Shown here piece after piece: positions 24,313-35,275 of a stretch of 64,000 nucleotides of DNA; position 1 is the first letter of the stretch, and the number at the start of each line of letters is the position of its first letter. A program made the position numbers and the translations under genes. This DNA is from Toxonevra muliebris (lineage: Eukaryota > Arthropoda > Insecta > Diptera > Pallopteridae), in the NCBI GenBank assembly GCA_963691655.1, contig OY829328.1:75830400-75894399 (forward strand), read 5' to 3'. The notes beneath the pieces were generated by a model that ran no database searches, was not told the DNA's origin, and was given only the letters and a program-made list of their open reading frames with translations.

Positions 24313-25543
24313 TATCATTGAACCGCTTACTTATAAATCGTTCATTATTTCAGTTCATTTCTCTCAATGCACATAAATATTTTTTAAATTTCATAATAAA
24401 AACATATCAACAATATTAAAAAATATTAATAACTCCACATGAAACTATGAGCAAAACATTTTAAATGACATTGACCAATAAAAAGTCATTATCCAAGCAA
24501 AAATCTTTAACAGACCAACTAACCAACCAACATAAAGATAAAAACCAAAAATAATACCAGGTAAAAGTGGTCGACAAAATTTTCTTTTCCAAACAAAAAC
24601 GATGATTATGCATTCATATATTACACTATACTACATGTTTATATATTCGTACCTATATTTTCTTAATGCATTTTTCTTTTTGCACATTTTGTTGCTAAAT
24701 AGTAAATTTCACCTTTACTAATCTGCATGAATGAATGACTGAATGAAAAACACAAGATTTCTACCCAACGCCCACAATGAAAGACCACTGAAAGTTTTAT
24801 TTTACATTTAGTCAGTACCTATTTACAACTACACACAGAAATATTTCAATGTAAAACCACACAAATTTACTTTATACTTCCACCAAAAGTATTTTCTAGA
24901 ATTGCATACATACATACATACACACAGTTACATATGTAATATGAATGCAGGTACTACTGGTTTATCGTAGGGTTTATTAGTGACAGCATAGCCTGGCCAC
25001 CTTAATTGTACATAAGTACTGCATACAAACGAAAAGTAGAAGGTATACAAATTTGAGTTTGGGTTGAAATTAAAATTTAAAATACTTGCATAACTATGTG
25101 CTACATGCAAATGGTTTAGAATTTTAATTTCTATTCATGGGGGGTTTTTGTGTCTGTATCTTTTGCTTTTTTACAAGAAATTAATGTTTCAATTTTGGAT
25201 TTTTTGTTTTTTTTTGTGTTGCTTGACACTTAAATTGAAGTTGAAAGTCCCATACAATTTATGAGGTGAAAAAAATTATGAAGATTTGTGTGTATTTTTC
25301 TTACTAATTTAGTTACAGTAAGTAAAGAACAATAGAGAGTTATGTTATAGATTTTGTTTTTGGGGCAAGAATACTTTAACATCTGATCTCATAACTATGT
25401 TCCCACTTCGGATTTCGGCTCAAACTTCGTTAAAATGCTCAACTTTGACAAATAAAAATATCAATGTCAAGTGAAATCACGTAAATGAGGTGGTTTCAAT
25501 GAAACTGCGTCGAAATCGAGCAAAAAATTCAATGCAGCGCTGA
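24313..25543. other. Non-coding, AT-rich
   Basis: No supported frame. Includes short CATA repeats at 24906-24925. Confidence 0.5.
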
Positions 25544-25980
25544 ATGAGTTCACCTGAAATGATTTCGACCATAGCAGAACCAGGGGACCTTCCTTGTTCT
25601 ACCCGATCAGATGTAGCCAAACTGACTGCAGTACTGACGGGGCATTGGGGAATAGGGGTCTATGCAGCCAGACTCCGCATCCCACACAAAACACACTGCA
25701 ATAGCCTTGAAGAAAGAGAGACTGTAACCTACTTTCACTGTTTTCGACTGGCTCTCGCTGGGACCAGACTAAAATCACTCCACGAAACTTTTCTAGACGA
25801 TATAATCAAAATCTCCAAACTCGAAATTAAAAAACACCTTCAATTTCTTAATCTCACGAATTGGCTCTAGACAACAAAGAGCAAACACCGATTAACATAT
25901 GAGGTTTTGGTATCAAAACGACGCTTTAGCGCTAATTGTGCTTCCTCTGGAGGAAGTAGCCACTCTACCTACCTACCTAA
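25544..25980 (+). mobile_element. LINE C-terminal fragment with 3' UTR
   Basis: Frame 25544-25870 encodes VAKLTAVLTGHWGIGVYAA, LRIPHKTHC and EERETVTYFHC, then a degenerate tail ending LNLTNWL before a stop. The 3' UTR contains TTTAGCGCTAATTGTG (around 25925), found as CACAATTAGCGCTA in the opposite orientation near 34707. The fragment is therefore the same family as 34640-35275. Confidence 0.72.
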
Positions 25981-26352
25981 GCTTTCAAAATTTGAGCTGT
26001 ACTAAGAGAAGCAGTATGCCGACAACCGCCTAGGAGGTAAGCCGTGCCCGTGGGTAATTCGCGGTGTACCAAGGACCCAGTGACAGACATTGACGAACGT
26101 ATCCCAGTGACCTAGCAACGAACGTAAGCTCCAGATCTTGCTTCCATTCATGATGTGTGTGGCTTGCTGTGTAAGTAGCGTGAGTAGTTGTAAGCTCACT
26201 TGGTCCCTAGGAGCAAGACGACAGATGGGAGCAGCATCATCTGGTACACTGGAGAACGAGGGCACGCATTCCAGCAATATACACTACTCAACAACGCTTT
26301 GCAAGCTTGCCTTACCAGACGTACTCAACAATATTTTTCTCATTTTACACAC
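25981..26352. other. Unclassified repeat-like sequence
   Basis: GC content is higher than in neighbours and frames are open on both strands (26002-26277 minus, 26138-26392 plus), but neither protein is recognised. It lies between a LINE 3' UTR and the hAT MITE, so old mobile-element sequence is likely. Confidence 0.35.
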
Positions 26353-26360
26353 TTCACACG

Positions 26361-26774
26361 CAGTGTGGCCAACTCAGCGCTTTTCCCACTAAATTTAGTG
26401 CTTTTTGACAATTAAAACGCGGAAAAAAGTGATTTAGCGGTCAGCGAGCTTTATTTTTTTTCAATTTAAAAGACACTAAATACTCCACTAAATAATCTAT
26501 TTCCTGAATAATCCTAACAAAACTTTAATCGAAACATTTTAATTTTTTACTTCATTTTACAATATAAACATTCAAGTAAACTGCTGTAAGTTGAAAATAT
26601 GTATTATCTTCGAAAAATCAAAGAACTTTTCATTGGCTAGAAGTAGCAAATGTGTGCGTGTATTAGTGAAAAAGTTTAAATGTATTAAGAAAAAAATTTT
26701 GCGCTTTTTTAAAGCAAATACGCGCTTTATTCTTCATTTTAGCGGATTTTGAGAAACAAAAGTTGGCCACACTG
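26361..26774. mobile_element. hAT-type MITE with perfect 8-bp target duplication
   Basis: A 414-bp non-coding element with 14-bp inverted termini CAGTGTGGCCAACT / AGTTGGCCACACTG. The octamer TTCACACG lies directly on both sides (26353-26360 and 26775-26782). A CAG...CTG terminus with an 8-bp duplication is diagnostic of hAT elements. No transposase is present, so it depended on an autonomous relative. Confidence 0.9.
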
Positions 26775-26903
26775 TTCACACGCTTACTTTATCAGGCGTA
26801 ATCAACAACGCCTGCTGAGGCTACCCCACCCATAGAAATAAAAATGTTCGTTACAAGTTCCAAGTACTTTCAAATTTGTTCGCACTAAGATCTTGCATCG
26901 TCA

Positions 26904-26955
26904 CTGTGGTCTAGTGGCAGAGTGCCAAACCCGAGTTCGATTCTCGGCTTGGGTA
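26904..26955 (+). repeat. Degenerate tRNA-like (SINE) fragment
   Basis: TGGTCTAGTGG (A-box) and GAGTTCGATTC (B-box) are only 26 bases apart, so about 12 bases of the anticodon arm are missing. Not a tRNA gene. It lies next to a LINE RNase H fragment on the other strand. Confidence 0.4.
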
Positions 26956-26984
26956 TGTTTCTTATCTATCTATCTATTATGTCG

Positions 26985-27430
26985 CCTTTGAATTTTAGTC
27001 AGTGCTTTGCAGGCCTCTCTGACCGTTAGAAGTTCGGCTTGGAAAACACAGGTTACATTAGGTAGCATAAGAGATTCAGCAATATTAAGGTGTTCTGAAT
27101 AGACTGCAGTACCGATCCCGCAGCCCATCGGTGTAGAGTTCTATCTCAAGACCAACTCTCACGTGGTTTTTTCTCCAATCTGCTCTTGTTGGAAACAAGG
27201 TGTCAAAACCCTTCTTGAAGTTAAATTTTGGTATCATGTAGTCAGTGTTATGTTAGTTTGGTATATTCGATACTTGTAATAGAATTCTGCTGTGTCTGTA
27301 GTTTTCGGAAGTCTAGGACCTTATTTCTTTTAGTCTGGATGTGCAAGCTTTGATATATTGTTCCATATCAAACAAGTGTACTAACACGTTTAGAGCCTCC
27401 GTCAGGCATTAACGGATAGCACCTGTAATG
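26985..27430 (-). mobile_element. LINE RNase H fragment
   Basis: Minus-strand translation near 27010-27060 reads VFQAELLTVREACKAL, the motif after the first RNase H Asp in I/LOA-type LINEs (usually VFQAEVxAIxxA). Surrounding sequence to about 27430 is probably the same element. Interrupted and 5'-truncated. Confidence 0.5.
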
Positions 27431-27470
27431 CCCATGCATACTGACCTACCTACCTAGTTTAGTTTGGTTA

Positions 27471-28760
27471 TTGGGAGGGAGTATGAATGTATAAACTCGT
27501 ATTTTTTTCGTAATTTGGACATTTATTGTGAAAATGTGATTATAAATTTATTCTTTAAAGTATTGTCCATCGTTAGCCACAACCTTTTCCCATCTTTCTG
27601 GTAGCATACGGATTCCGCGTCGAAAGAACTCCTCATCTTTTGAGGCTATCCACGAATCAACCCATTTTTTGAGTTCTTCGAAAGAACGGAAGTGTTGTTC
27701 AGCCAGGCCATGTGTCATCGATCGGAACAAGTGGTAATTAGAAGGAGCAATGTCTGGAGAATACGGCGGGTGGGGTAGCACTTCCCATTTCAGCGTTTCC
27801 AAGTATGTTTTTACTTGCCTTGCAACATGCGGCCGAGCATTCTCATGCTGAAGAATAACTTCGTCGTGTCTATTCTCATATTCTGGCCTCTTATTCTTTA
27901 ATGCTCGGCTCAAACGCATCAATTGTAGTCGGTAGCGGTCGCCAGTGATCGTTCGGTTTCAACAGCTCATAATACACGTGACCTTTCATATCCCACCAAA
28001 TACACAGCATGAGCTTGGATCCATAGATGTTCGGCTTTGCCGTTGATGTTGATGCATGTCCGGGCGGTCTCCATGATTTTTTACGCTTTGGGTCGTCGTA
28101 ACGTATCCACTTTTCATCGCCAGTCACAATACGATGCAGAAAACCCTTTCTTTTCTATCGTTCAATCAGCAGTTCACATGTGACAAATCGTCGTTCGAAG
28201 TCTCTCTGCTTCAATTCGTACGGCACCTAATTTCCTTGCTTTTGAATCATTCCCAATACTTTTAATAATTTAAAAATGGTTGATTGATCAACTCCTAAAG
28301 ATTCTGCAAGTTCTTGTTGCATTTGACATAAATCTTCTTCGAGTGATGCCTTTAATTCTTCATCTTCGAACTTTTTCGGGCCGCCTGAACGAATGTCTTC
28401 AACATCAAAATCACCTCTTTTGAAACGGGCATACCACACCTGGCACATTCTAACGTCTATAGCACAGTCAGGAAGTCAGGATAAGCTTCAGTGAGTAAAC
28501 GATGTGCTTCAGTTGCGTTTTTCTTTAAATGGAAGAAGCAAATTAAAACTTCCCGCAAATGTTGTTTTGTTGGCACGAAATTCGACATTTTCAGCTTTGG
28601 TAAAACACTTTTGTAAAATTATGAAAATTATTTGACAGAACAATTCATATAGTATTTTTGGCGCTCTTCGAGATAGATTAGCTGTAAATGTCAAAAAAAT
28701 GGCTCGTATGATAGATATGAAATTAGTCACAAATACGAGTTTATACATTTATACTCGTAA
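27471..28760 (-). mobile_element. mariner element (DD34D), copy A
   Basis: About 1290 bp between inverted ends containing GTATGAATGTATAAACTCG (left) and its counterpart CGAGTTTATACATTTATAC (right, on plus), flanked by TA (27469-27470, 28761-28762). The left end has an extra GGGA compared with copy B (60309-61570). It holds a decayed transposase read on the minus strand. Confidence 0.88.
27548..28588 (-). pseudogene. mariner transposase, decayed (copy A)
   Basis: The span from ATG at 28588 to stop at 27548 is 1041 bases, the usual mariner transposase length. The frame changes at least twice and stops appear after MIQKQGN and within the next segment. Recognisable parts are an N-terminal HTH (28227-28448), [19 protein letters not shown] with the first catalytic Asp (27891-28127), and the C-terminal half (27548-27922). 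The second and third catalytic acids are altered: QHENARPH (D to E) and APSNYHLF (D to N). This copy is therefore inactive even apart from the frameshifts. Confidence 0.88.
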
Positions 28761-28779
28761 TATTTCCCTTCTTCATATC

Positions 28780-28965
28780 ATGCCACCATAGTAATGATGC
28801 AAACGTCAGGATTAGCCTTATTATGGATGTGCATGACCGGAGTGCAGGTTATAAAGGCCTTATTGACTCTAAGTTTTATGTTGGCTTTTCAACTAAGCTT
28901 GGTGTCAAGGATGACCCCTAAGTATTTGGCGCTCTTTGATAAAGTAGGGTAGATTAAAGTTTGTA
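28780..28965 (-). mobile_element. LINE RT thumb fragment
   Basis: Minus strand reads SKSAKYLGVILDTKLS, a stop, then KANIKLRVNKAF. YLGVxLDxKLxxxxNI is the conserved block after the RT active site in LOA/Jockey-type LINEs. It starts about 20 bases beyond the mariner copy A boundary. Confidence 0.6.
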
Positions 28966-29622
28966 ATCTTCAAGAGACTCGAATTTAAATTTTAAAATGC
29001 AAAGTTTCTGCATGGGCATTGAATTATTTGTTATTCGTTGGAAATTTTGTGGATTTTTATTTAGAAAATCGCACACTAATTCTTGAAACTATAGAAAATA
29101 ATTAACTTTAGAACGGCTGGCTTTTGTTGTACCCTTTGATGCCCAGACGGAGTCATTTGAATCTTATACCGCTAACATATAAATTACTATGACAATATGA
29201 AAATTAATACAATAAATATAACTATAACCAGTTCCGGAACAATTTTTCAAAAAAGGAATTAAGAAAAAGATAAAATACAACTAAAGGCACTTGAGGTGTC
29301 AAAATGTATCAATGGGGCATCCTACTGTTAAGTAGAAAAATCAAACTCATATCAAATAATAAAATTTTTTCAAGTGAATCACTGCGATTTCAGTAATATT
29401 TTAATAAGTAATACATAACTAAACAATTTAAATTTGGGCAGGTACATGTCTAGCCAAGTTTTAAGTTTTGGATTTTGCGATTTGAATTAAAAATATCATT
29501 TCGAACGTGTTTTTTAAATGCTTCAGTTTTAAAATATTCGCTTGATTCGTAAGAGTATTTAATTTTACCGCATATATATGTATTTCGGCTATGTACATAT
29601 ATTCGCATGAATATAAAGCATA
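28966..29622. other. Non-coding, AT-rich
   Basis: No frame or repeat of note between the LINE fragment and the long-TIR MITE. Confidence 0.5.
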
Positions 29623-29624
29623 TA

Positions 29625-30345
29625 TCGCTGCCTTAATTTACTAAAGCCCTAACATCAAATTTTTCATGGCTTATGATAAAGCGTGTCCACTTTCATGTAT
29701 ACCTAATGCTTGAATCTATACAGTTTTTCGCGGTAGTATACAGTTTTTTCAACTCCAAAGCCGCGTACCGCCTTTTTTACCAAAATACCACGTTTATACT
29801 AAGAAAAAAATATAAAATTTTTGAACGCTAGGAAAATCAAATTTATCAATCGCTATGCAAAACTCGTTGATTGAAGGCGATTCTTATCGTCAAATGTAAC
29901 TAGAAATATGCATGTGTTGATTTCTATAAATACCTCATAGCAAAGCCGGAATCGCTTCGCCAAATTTCTTCCAAGCACATATTCTATACAACTACAGAAG
30001 GAGATATGAAAATGGAGAACGAAGATGATTTAGATAATGGATAAATTGCTTTCCTTCTTAATTTTCACTGAAAAAAATTCATACCGCGAAATATACCGTT
30101 TTTTTTTCAAATCGATTTACAGTTTTTTAAAAATGTTTGGTAGAAATATGCAGTTTTAGTTCCCAAAAAAAGATACGAGCGTTATGTATACCGAAAACTT
30201 TAGAGAACTACACCAAAAACTTACGCTATTTCCATTTAGTTTAAATTCTCTAAACAGTACTCCATATACAATACAAAAATGTTTTTTGCTTCTCCTGTAA
30301 AATTTGAAAAATGCATGTTAGGGCTTTAGCAAATTAAGGCAGCGA
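29625..30345. mobile_element. MITE with about 45-bp inverted termini and TA flanks
   Basis: The left end TCGCTGCCTTAATTT...AAAGCCCTAACAT is repeated inverted at the right (ATGTTAGGGCTTT...AAATTAAGGCAGCGA), with only a few mismatches over about 45 bases. TA lies at 29623-29624 and 30346-30347. Length 721 bp. Internally, stretches with TACCG also recur inverted. No coding capacity. TA flanks suggest a Tc1/mariner-type origin (inference). Confidence 0.82.
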
Positions 30346-30480
30346 TATGTATGTATGTTTATATTTATATAATGTCACATTGAGCACGTCCATTCCATAA
30401 TTATGTGCAGTAAAAGTGTCATTTCCTTTAGATTTTATTACTATTGCTTTTTTTTGTGTTTTGTTTTATTTAATTATAGT

Positions 30481-30594
30481 TACATACATACATATCAGTT
30501 ACATACATACATATCAGTTGCATACATACATATCAGTTACATACATACATATCAGTTACATACATACATATCAGTTACATACATACATATCAAT
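30481..30594 (+). repeat. 19-bp tandem repeat, six units
   Basis: Six contiguous 19-base units of TACATACATACATATCAGT, with one substitution in unit 3 and one in unit 6. No spacers, so not CRISPR. Predicted peptides in this stretch are artefacts. Confidence 0.95.
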
Positions 30595-30599
30595 TAACC

Positions 30600-31030
30600 C
30601 ATTCTGTTACGAATTTTTTTTTCTCAGGTATTTCTGCTATAGAGTTCAACTCTCAATTTTTATTTTATAAAATTTATAATTAATTGAATATTTCACAAAG
30701 AACAATCGTATGCGCTTTCAACAACCGCGCTGTTTTACATTCCACAAAGAACTGAAAATGGCGTATCCACCACTGTTGCACTACTGCGTACTTTCGTACC
30801 ATTTAGGGTACGCTTTTATTTTTTCAGATAGAAATCTTTTTCTTTTGGTATTAGTACTTTTTTATTGCTACCACATATTTCCAACAATGTATTATTTTTC
30901 TTCTTTCCCTTTCATCAATACGTAACGGATGAGTAAAAAACAAACAAGATGGTTAATGCAAGTGCGACAGAGAAAGAGACTCATGTACGAATACCAAACT
31001 AAAATACAAACTGAGTACGTTTTGGTTTTC
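30600..31030. other. Non-coding
   Basis: Frame 30710-30925 is hydrophobic and unsupported. No repeat class recognised. Confidence 0.45.
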
Positions 31031-31310
31031 GTATTTTTGGTACCCGTTTTGTTTTGGTATTCGTACATTTTTCTTTGTTTTTGTGTTACACTTTGTTTAT
31101 TTACGAATTCATAGAGAGCAAAGCAGCATAGATCACTGCTGCGTTCGATTTATTTGTTTTTGTATGCGTTTGCATCAATCATCGTATTTTTGGTACCCGT
31201 TTTGTTTTGGTATTCTTACTATTTTTCTCTGTTTTTGTGTTATACTTTCTTTATTTACGAACTCAAGCAGCATAGATCAATGCTGCGTTCGATTCATTTG
31301 ATCGCCGATC
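31031..31310 (+). repeat. Tandem duplication of about 153 bp
   Basis: GTATTTTTGGTACCCGTTTTGTTTTGG at 31031 and again at 31184 starts two similar units. Both continue through TTTACGAA, CAGCATAGATCA and CTGCGTTCGATT. A few indels separate them. Confidence 0.75.
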
Positions 31311-32389
31311 ACGTCACTTTTTCCGTTCTCTTTTTGATTTTTCAACTCTCTGCCCAAAGTATGTTATGCATGTTATTTGATCGCCGATCAATAGTACATT
31401 TTTGTATTGTTTTAGCACTTTTTTGCTACTATTTTATTCAAACTTCGTAGTAATTTTTTTTTTTTCGTGCAAAATTTGTGAAGTAAATTGATAAATTTCT
31501 TGGTAACCAATAAATAAAAATAATTAAAAATTAGTTTTTGTTAACTTTTTGTAAAGAATATGTAAAGAATAACGCGTGTTACTATTTTACTCCTAAAAGA
31601 CAATTATTCTGAATAATTTCTCAAAGGTAACACTGGTTTGATCTCATGATTCGGCATCGACAGCCAAATCATTTGGTGATCGTGCCAATCAAATTTTACT
31701 CTCTTGCTATTTCTCTCAATTTTTCACTTTATATTGAAGCAACAACAACTCGTGCCCATGATGTGATCGTGATCGTCTGCATGACAATGCACTATGCGTT
31801 TGCAGCAATCACTTGCGCGGGCTCTCTTTTTTTACTGTAATTTTATAGAAGATATACCAATTATGTGACCTCTTTTTTTTCTTTATAAAATAAAAATTTA
31901 AAATTATTATTTTTTAAATAAATTTTTAAAACAGTATGTTTTTATTTTTGAAGTACGTTTTTATTTTTTGTTTTTGTCGTACATTCTTATTTTCACTCGA
32001 TGCAATACTGGTACCCACGCTTCGGTGATTTTGCTTCTCCTTCCCTTTTACTTTTTCTTCTTTCTTTTCTTTTTCAGAGTTGTCATTTTGTGCAGTATTA
32101 CAAAAGAGAAAGAGAGGCAAATGGTATTGCCATATCGTCAAACTACTATACTGCAAATTTCTGTACAATTAGCAATCAAAGTGGGAAATATTGTTTTTAT
32201 TTTTAGTTTTTTGGTCTTATCTTTTGGCAGGAAATGCTTTCCACAAGAACTGTTTCGATATTTGACACAATTAAAAAAAATAAAATAATTGAAATTTTTA
32301 TTTTTTACAAGACTGAAAATTTCCTAGGAAAAGTTTATAAAATTTAAATTTGTTATTTTAGATGTGGTTATTGGTCTGAAATTTGGTCT
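31311..32389. other. Non-coding, AT-rich
   Basis: Contains GATCGCCGATCA palindromes near 31303 and 31380, continuing from the tandem duplication, and T-rich spacers. No gene. Confidence 0.45.
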
Positions 32390-33720
32390 AAGTTTATACC
32401 TGAAATTAGTCTGAATTTTGATCACTATGGAGTCTCATAACTATGTAAGGTTTTTGCCGCCACTATAACATTGGTTTTGCCAAAAGTGGATTCGATTTTT
32501 GGTTTTGGGATTATGTCTTCAGTTGATCTAATTTTTGTTAGATTTTTTATTTATTTCAGTTTGGGTCTAAATTTTAGTCTGGATTTATTCTGAGTTTTTG
32601 ATAAAATTTTTGTCCAATTCTGGTTTGAATTTAGTCTAAGTCTAAATATAGCCAAAGTTTGTATCTGAGTTTTAGTGTAAATATCGAGATATTTTATGTG
32701 AGATATTTGATCTGAATTTGGAATAATTTTTGGTATGTTTAAATGTAGGCCTGAGTTCTAATCAGAATTTGGTTCGAGTTTTTGAACCAGTTTTAGTTTT
32801 GGTTTTAATCTGAGTTTATGACTGAATCGAAATTTTAGTATAAGTCTGAGTTTGGTCCTATTTAAGAGATTTTTGGTCTGAGTTTAGGTCTAAACTCCTG
32901 TAAAATTTCTCACCTAACTTATGTCTGATTACGGTTTGAAGTTGATCTGAGAATAAATTTAGCTTAATTTTTATTCTTAGATATTTGATCTGAATTTTGT
33001 CTAACTTTTGATCAGCGTTTTGTCCCAAATTATGATATGAACTTAGGTCTGAGTTCTAGACAGAATTTGGTTCAAGTTATAGACTGATTTTTGGTTTGAG
33101 TGTTGGTTTTAATCTGAATATTGATCTGAATTTATGACTGAGTCGAAATTTAAGTATAAGTCTGAATTTAATTATATTTTCAGTCTGAGTTTGGATCGGA
33201 ATTCTAGTCAAATTTTTTATTTAATTTTTGTTCTATTCTGGTTTGAGTTTGCACTCCTATTTTTGAAAGATTTTTGGTCTGAATTTCAGTCTGAATTGCA
33301 TTGAAATTTTTTATTTAATTTTTATTCGATTCTGGTTTGAATTTAGTTTAATTTTTTGTCTGAATATCGATTTGATTTTTGTCTGAGTTTGAGATATGTT
33401 TTTGATCTGAACTTGATCCGATTTCTTGACAGATTTTTTGCTTGAGTTTGGGTCTGAATTCTGATCTAATTTTTTACTTAACTTTGGCCTAATTCGTGAT
33501 CTGACGTTTCATCTGAATATCGGTTTGAGTTTTGGTTTAAATTATGCCGGAGCTTTCGACCAACTTTTTGTCTGAGTTTGGGTCTGAATTTTATTCCACT
33601 TTTTAATCTAAATTTTTTTGATTTTGGTCTGCATTCGGCCTAATTTTTGGTCTGAGTTTGGCTCCAAATTTAGGTATAATTTTTTATCTGAGTTTTGGGT
33701 GGCATGTCGTTCTTTTTATT
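32390..33720 (-). repeat. Degenerate minisatellite of the CAGACCAAAATT family, inverted
   Basis: The plus strand shows GGTCTGAATTTTGGTCTGAGTTT-type modules throughout 1.3 kb, the complement of the 20.8 and 58.5 kb tracts. Module length varies around 12-25 bases. No coding potential. Confidence 0.75.
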
Positions 33721-34639
33721 GATCTTAAAGTTGCCTAGTTTTGGGCATGAGTTGAGTTTCCTTTCAGTTCTGTTCTGAATCATGTTCGTTTTTTTATCGG
33801 GCCTTTAAAATTTTAAACAGATTTTTTCCTACATTTATATTAAATTGTTTTTATTTTGAAGTGGCGATTTGTTATAAAGCATCATAGTAGGTACTATTTG
33901 ACTGCTAAAGGGTTAAATGTACATATGTATGTATTTCCATATGAAACTGTTCATATTATGTAATTCTGTTTTTCAATCAATTTATTCACTCATTCTTTTA
34001 CAAAAAGGTTTCAATTGTAATATATTATTTACATACAGATGATTTAAAATTTTAATTTTATTAAATTGTTTGTGTAATTAGCTTCATAATATTACATAAT
34101 TTTTTTATTTTTTTTATTTAAAGTTAATTCATAAGTTTTATATGAATTTTACATTATATAAGTATCGAATATGGATTTTAAATTATGTAATTTTTTATAT
34201 GCATTTAATTTCAAAGAAATTTTTATTACAAAATAATTTTATTCACAATGAAATATTCATTTCAATTAATTTTTAATTCGGATTTTTTTTTTTTGTTTCC
34301 AAAATTGTAACAACTTTTTATTATTCATATTGAAATTTTTGCATAATAAAAGTTCATACAATATTTCGAAAATGAACACCATTGAACATTTTTTCTGAGA
34401 AGAAAAAAACGTATTAATAAAAATTGAATTCAAATGTTTCTGTACGACAATTTAATAATGTTATAAGGGTAATTCAGGGTTGCTAATTCCATGATTTCAG
34501 ATTTTCTTTATCACATTTGAGAGTTCCGCAATTAAGGCCCAATCCCCAAAATATTAGTGTTGGCGTGAATAACATATTATTTTTTATTTTAACTGCGGCA
34601 TGCTTCAGGCCTACGGGAAAGTTAATTTCTTGAAAAGGA
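33721..34639. other. Non-coding, very AT-rich
   Basis: No gene or definable repeat seen. Confidence 0.5.
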
Positions 34640-35275
34640 ATAGTTGGTTATGGTTTGGTTGGTTGGTTAAGGTGGTTGACTCACAGCAAACCCACTGTGT
34701 GTCACAATTAGCGCTATAGCGCCGTTTGGAAACCATTTTCTTACTGAACTAGAATTAATGTTGGACTCTTACTAAGCCCACCCCTTGGAGTTTAGGTATC
34801 CTAGCAGATTCTTTGGACCGACTGCCGAGCAATCGGACAAGCTATTGAGGAAATACTTTCCCAAGAACCTATATCTTATCCTCGCCAAAGCTGGATATTC
34901 ACAAAGTAAGTGGAAGATTGTTTCTTTTTCTTCTAAGTTTCCGCAACATCTGCAGTGGGTTTTAAAAGGGATGCGCGGATGTTTCTCTGCATGGATACCT
35001 ACGCACCAGTGGCCGGTGTAGGTTGCTGTTAACCTAGCAGTATCGATACGATCCCTAGTTAAAAACTCGCCAGATCTACCTTCATTATATGAGAGCGATA
35101 TCGTACGCGAGATAATGCAGGATGTTAGTGACTGCCACCTCCAATTACCCAGATAAATACAGTGCAGGTACAAGCCTCTCTTGACGACTACCAAGGGGAC
35201 TAGAACCGGTACCCCTAAAAATTCTTCAATAGAGGCCCTTGAGCGCGGTAATTCATCATTTCTCATTCTCTTCAA
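34640..35275 (-). mobile_element. LINE C-terminal domain and 3' UTR (LOA-like)
   Basis: Frame 34772-35275 (minus) contains GEFLTRDRIDTARLTATYTG, HWCVGIHAEK, RIPFKTHCRCCGNLEEKET and HLLCEYPALARIRYRFLGKYF. This is the well-conserved Cys/His-rich C-terminal region that follows RNase H. The stop is followed by a 3' UTR that includes the TAGCGCTA block shared with 25.9 kb. It abuts R1-like copy 2 at about 35275 in opposite orientation. Confidence 0.78.

Noticed and set aside
26904..26955. Functional tRNA gene
   Set aside because: A-box and B-box are too close. The anticodon arm is missing and there is no acceptor pairing.
30481..30594. CRISPR-like array
   Set aside because: The units are directly contiguous without spacers, and the genome is eukaryotic.
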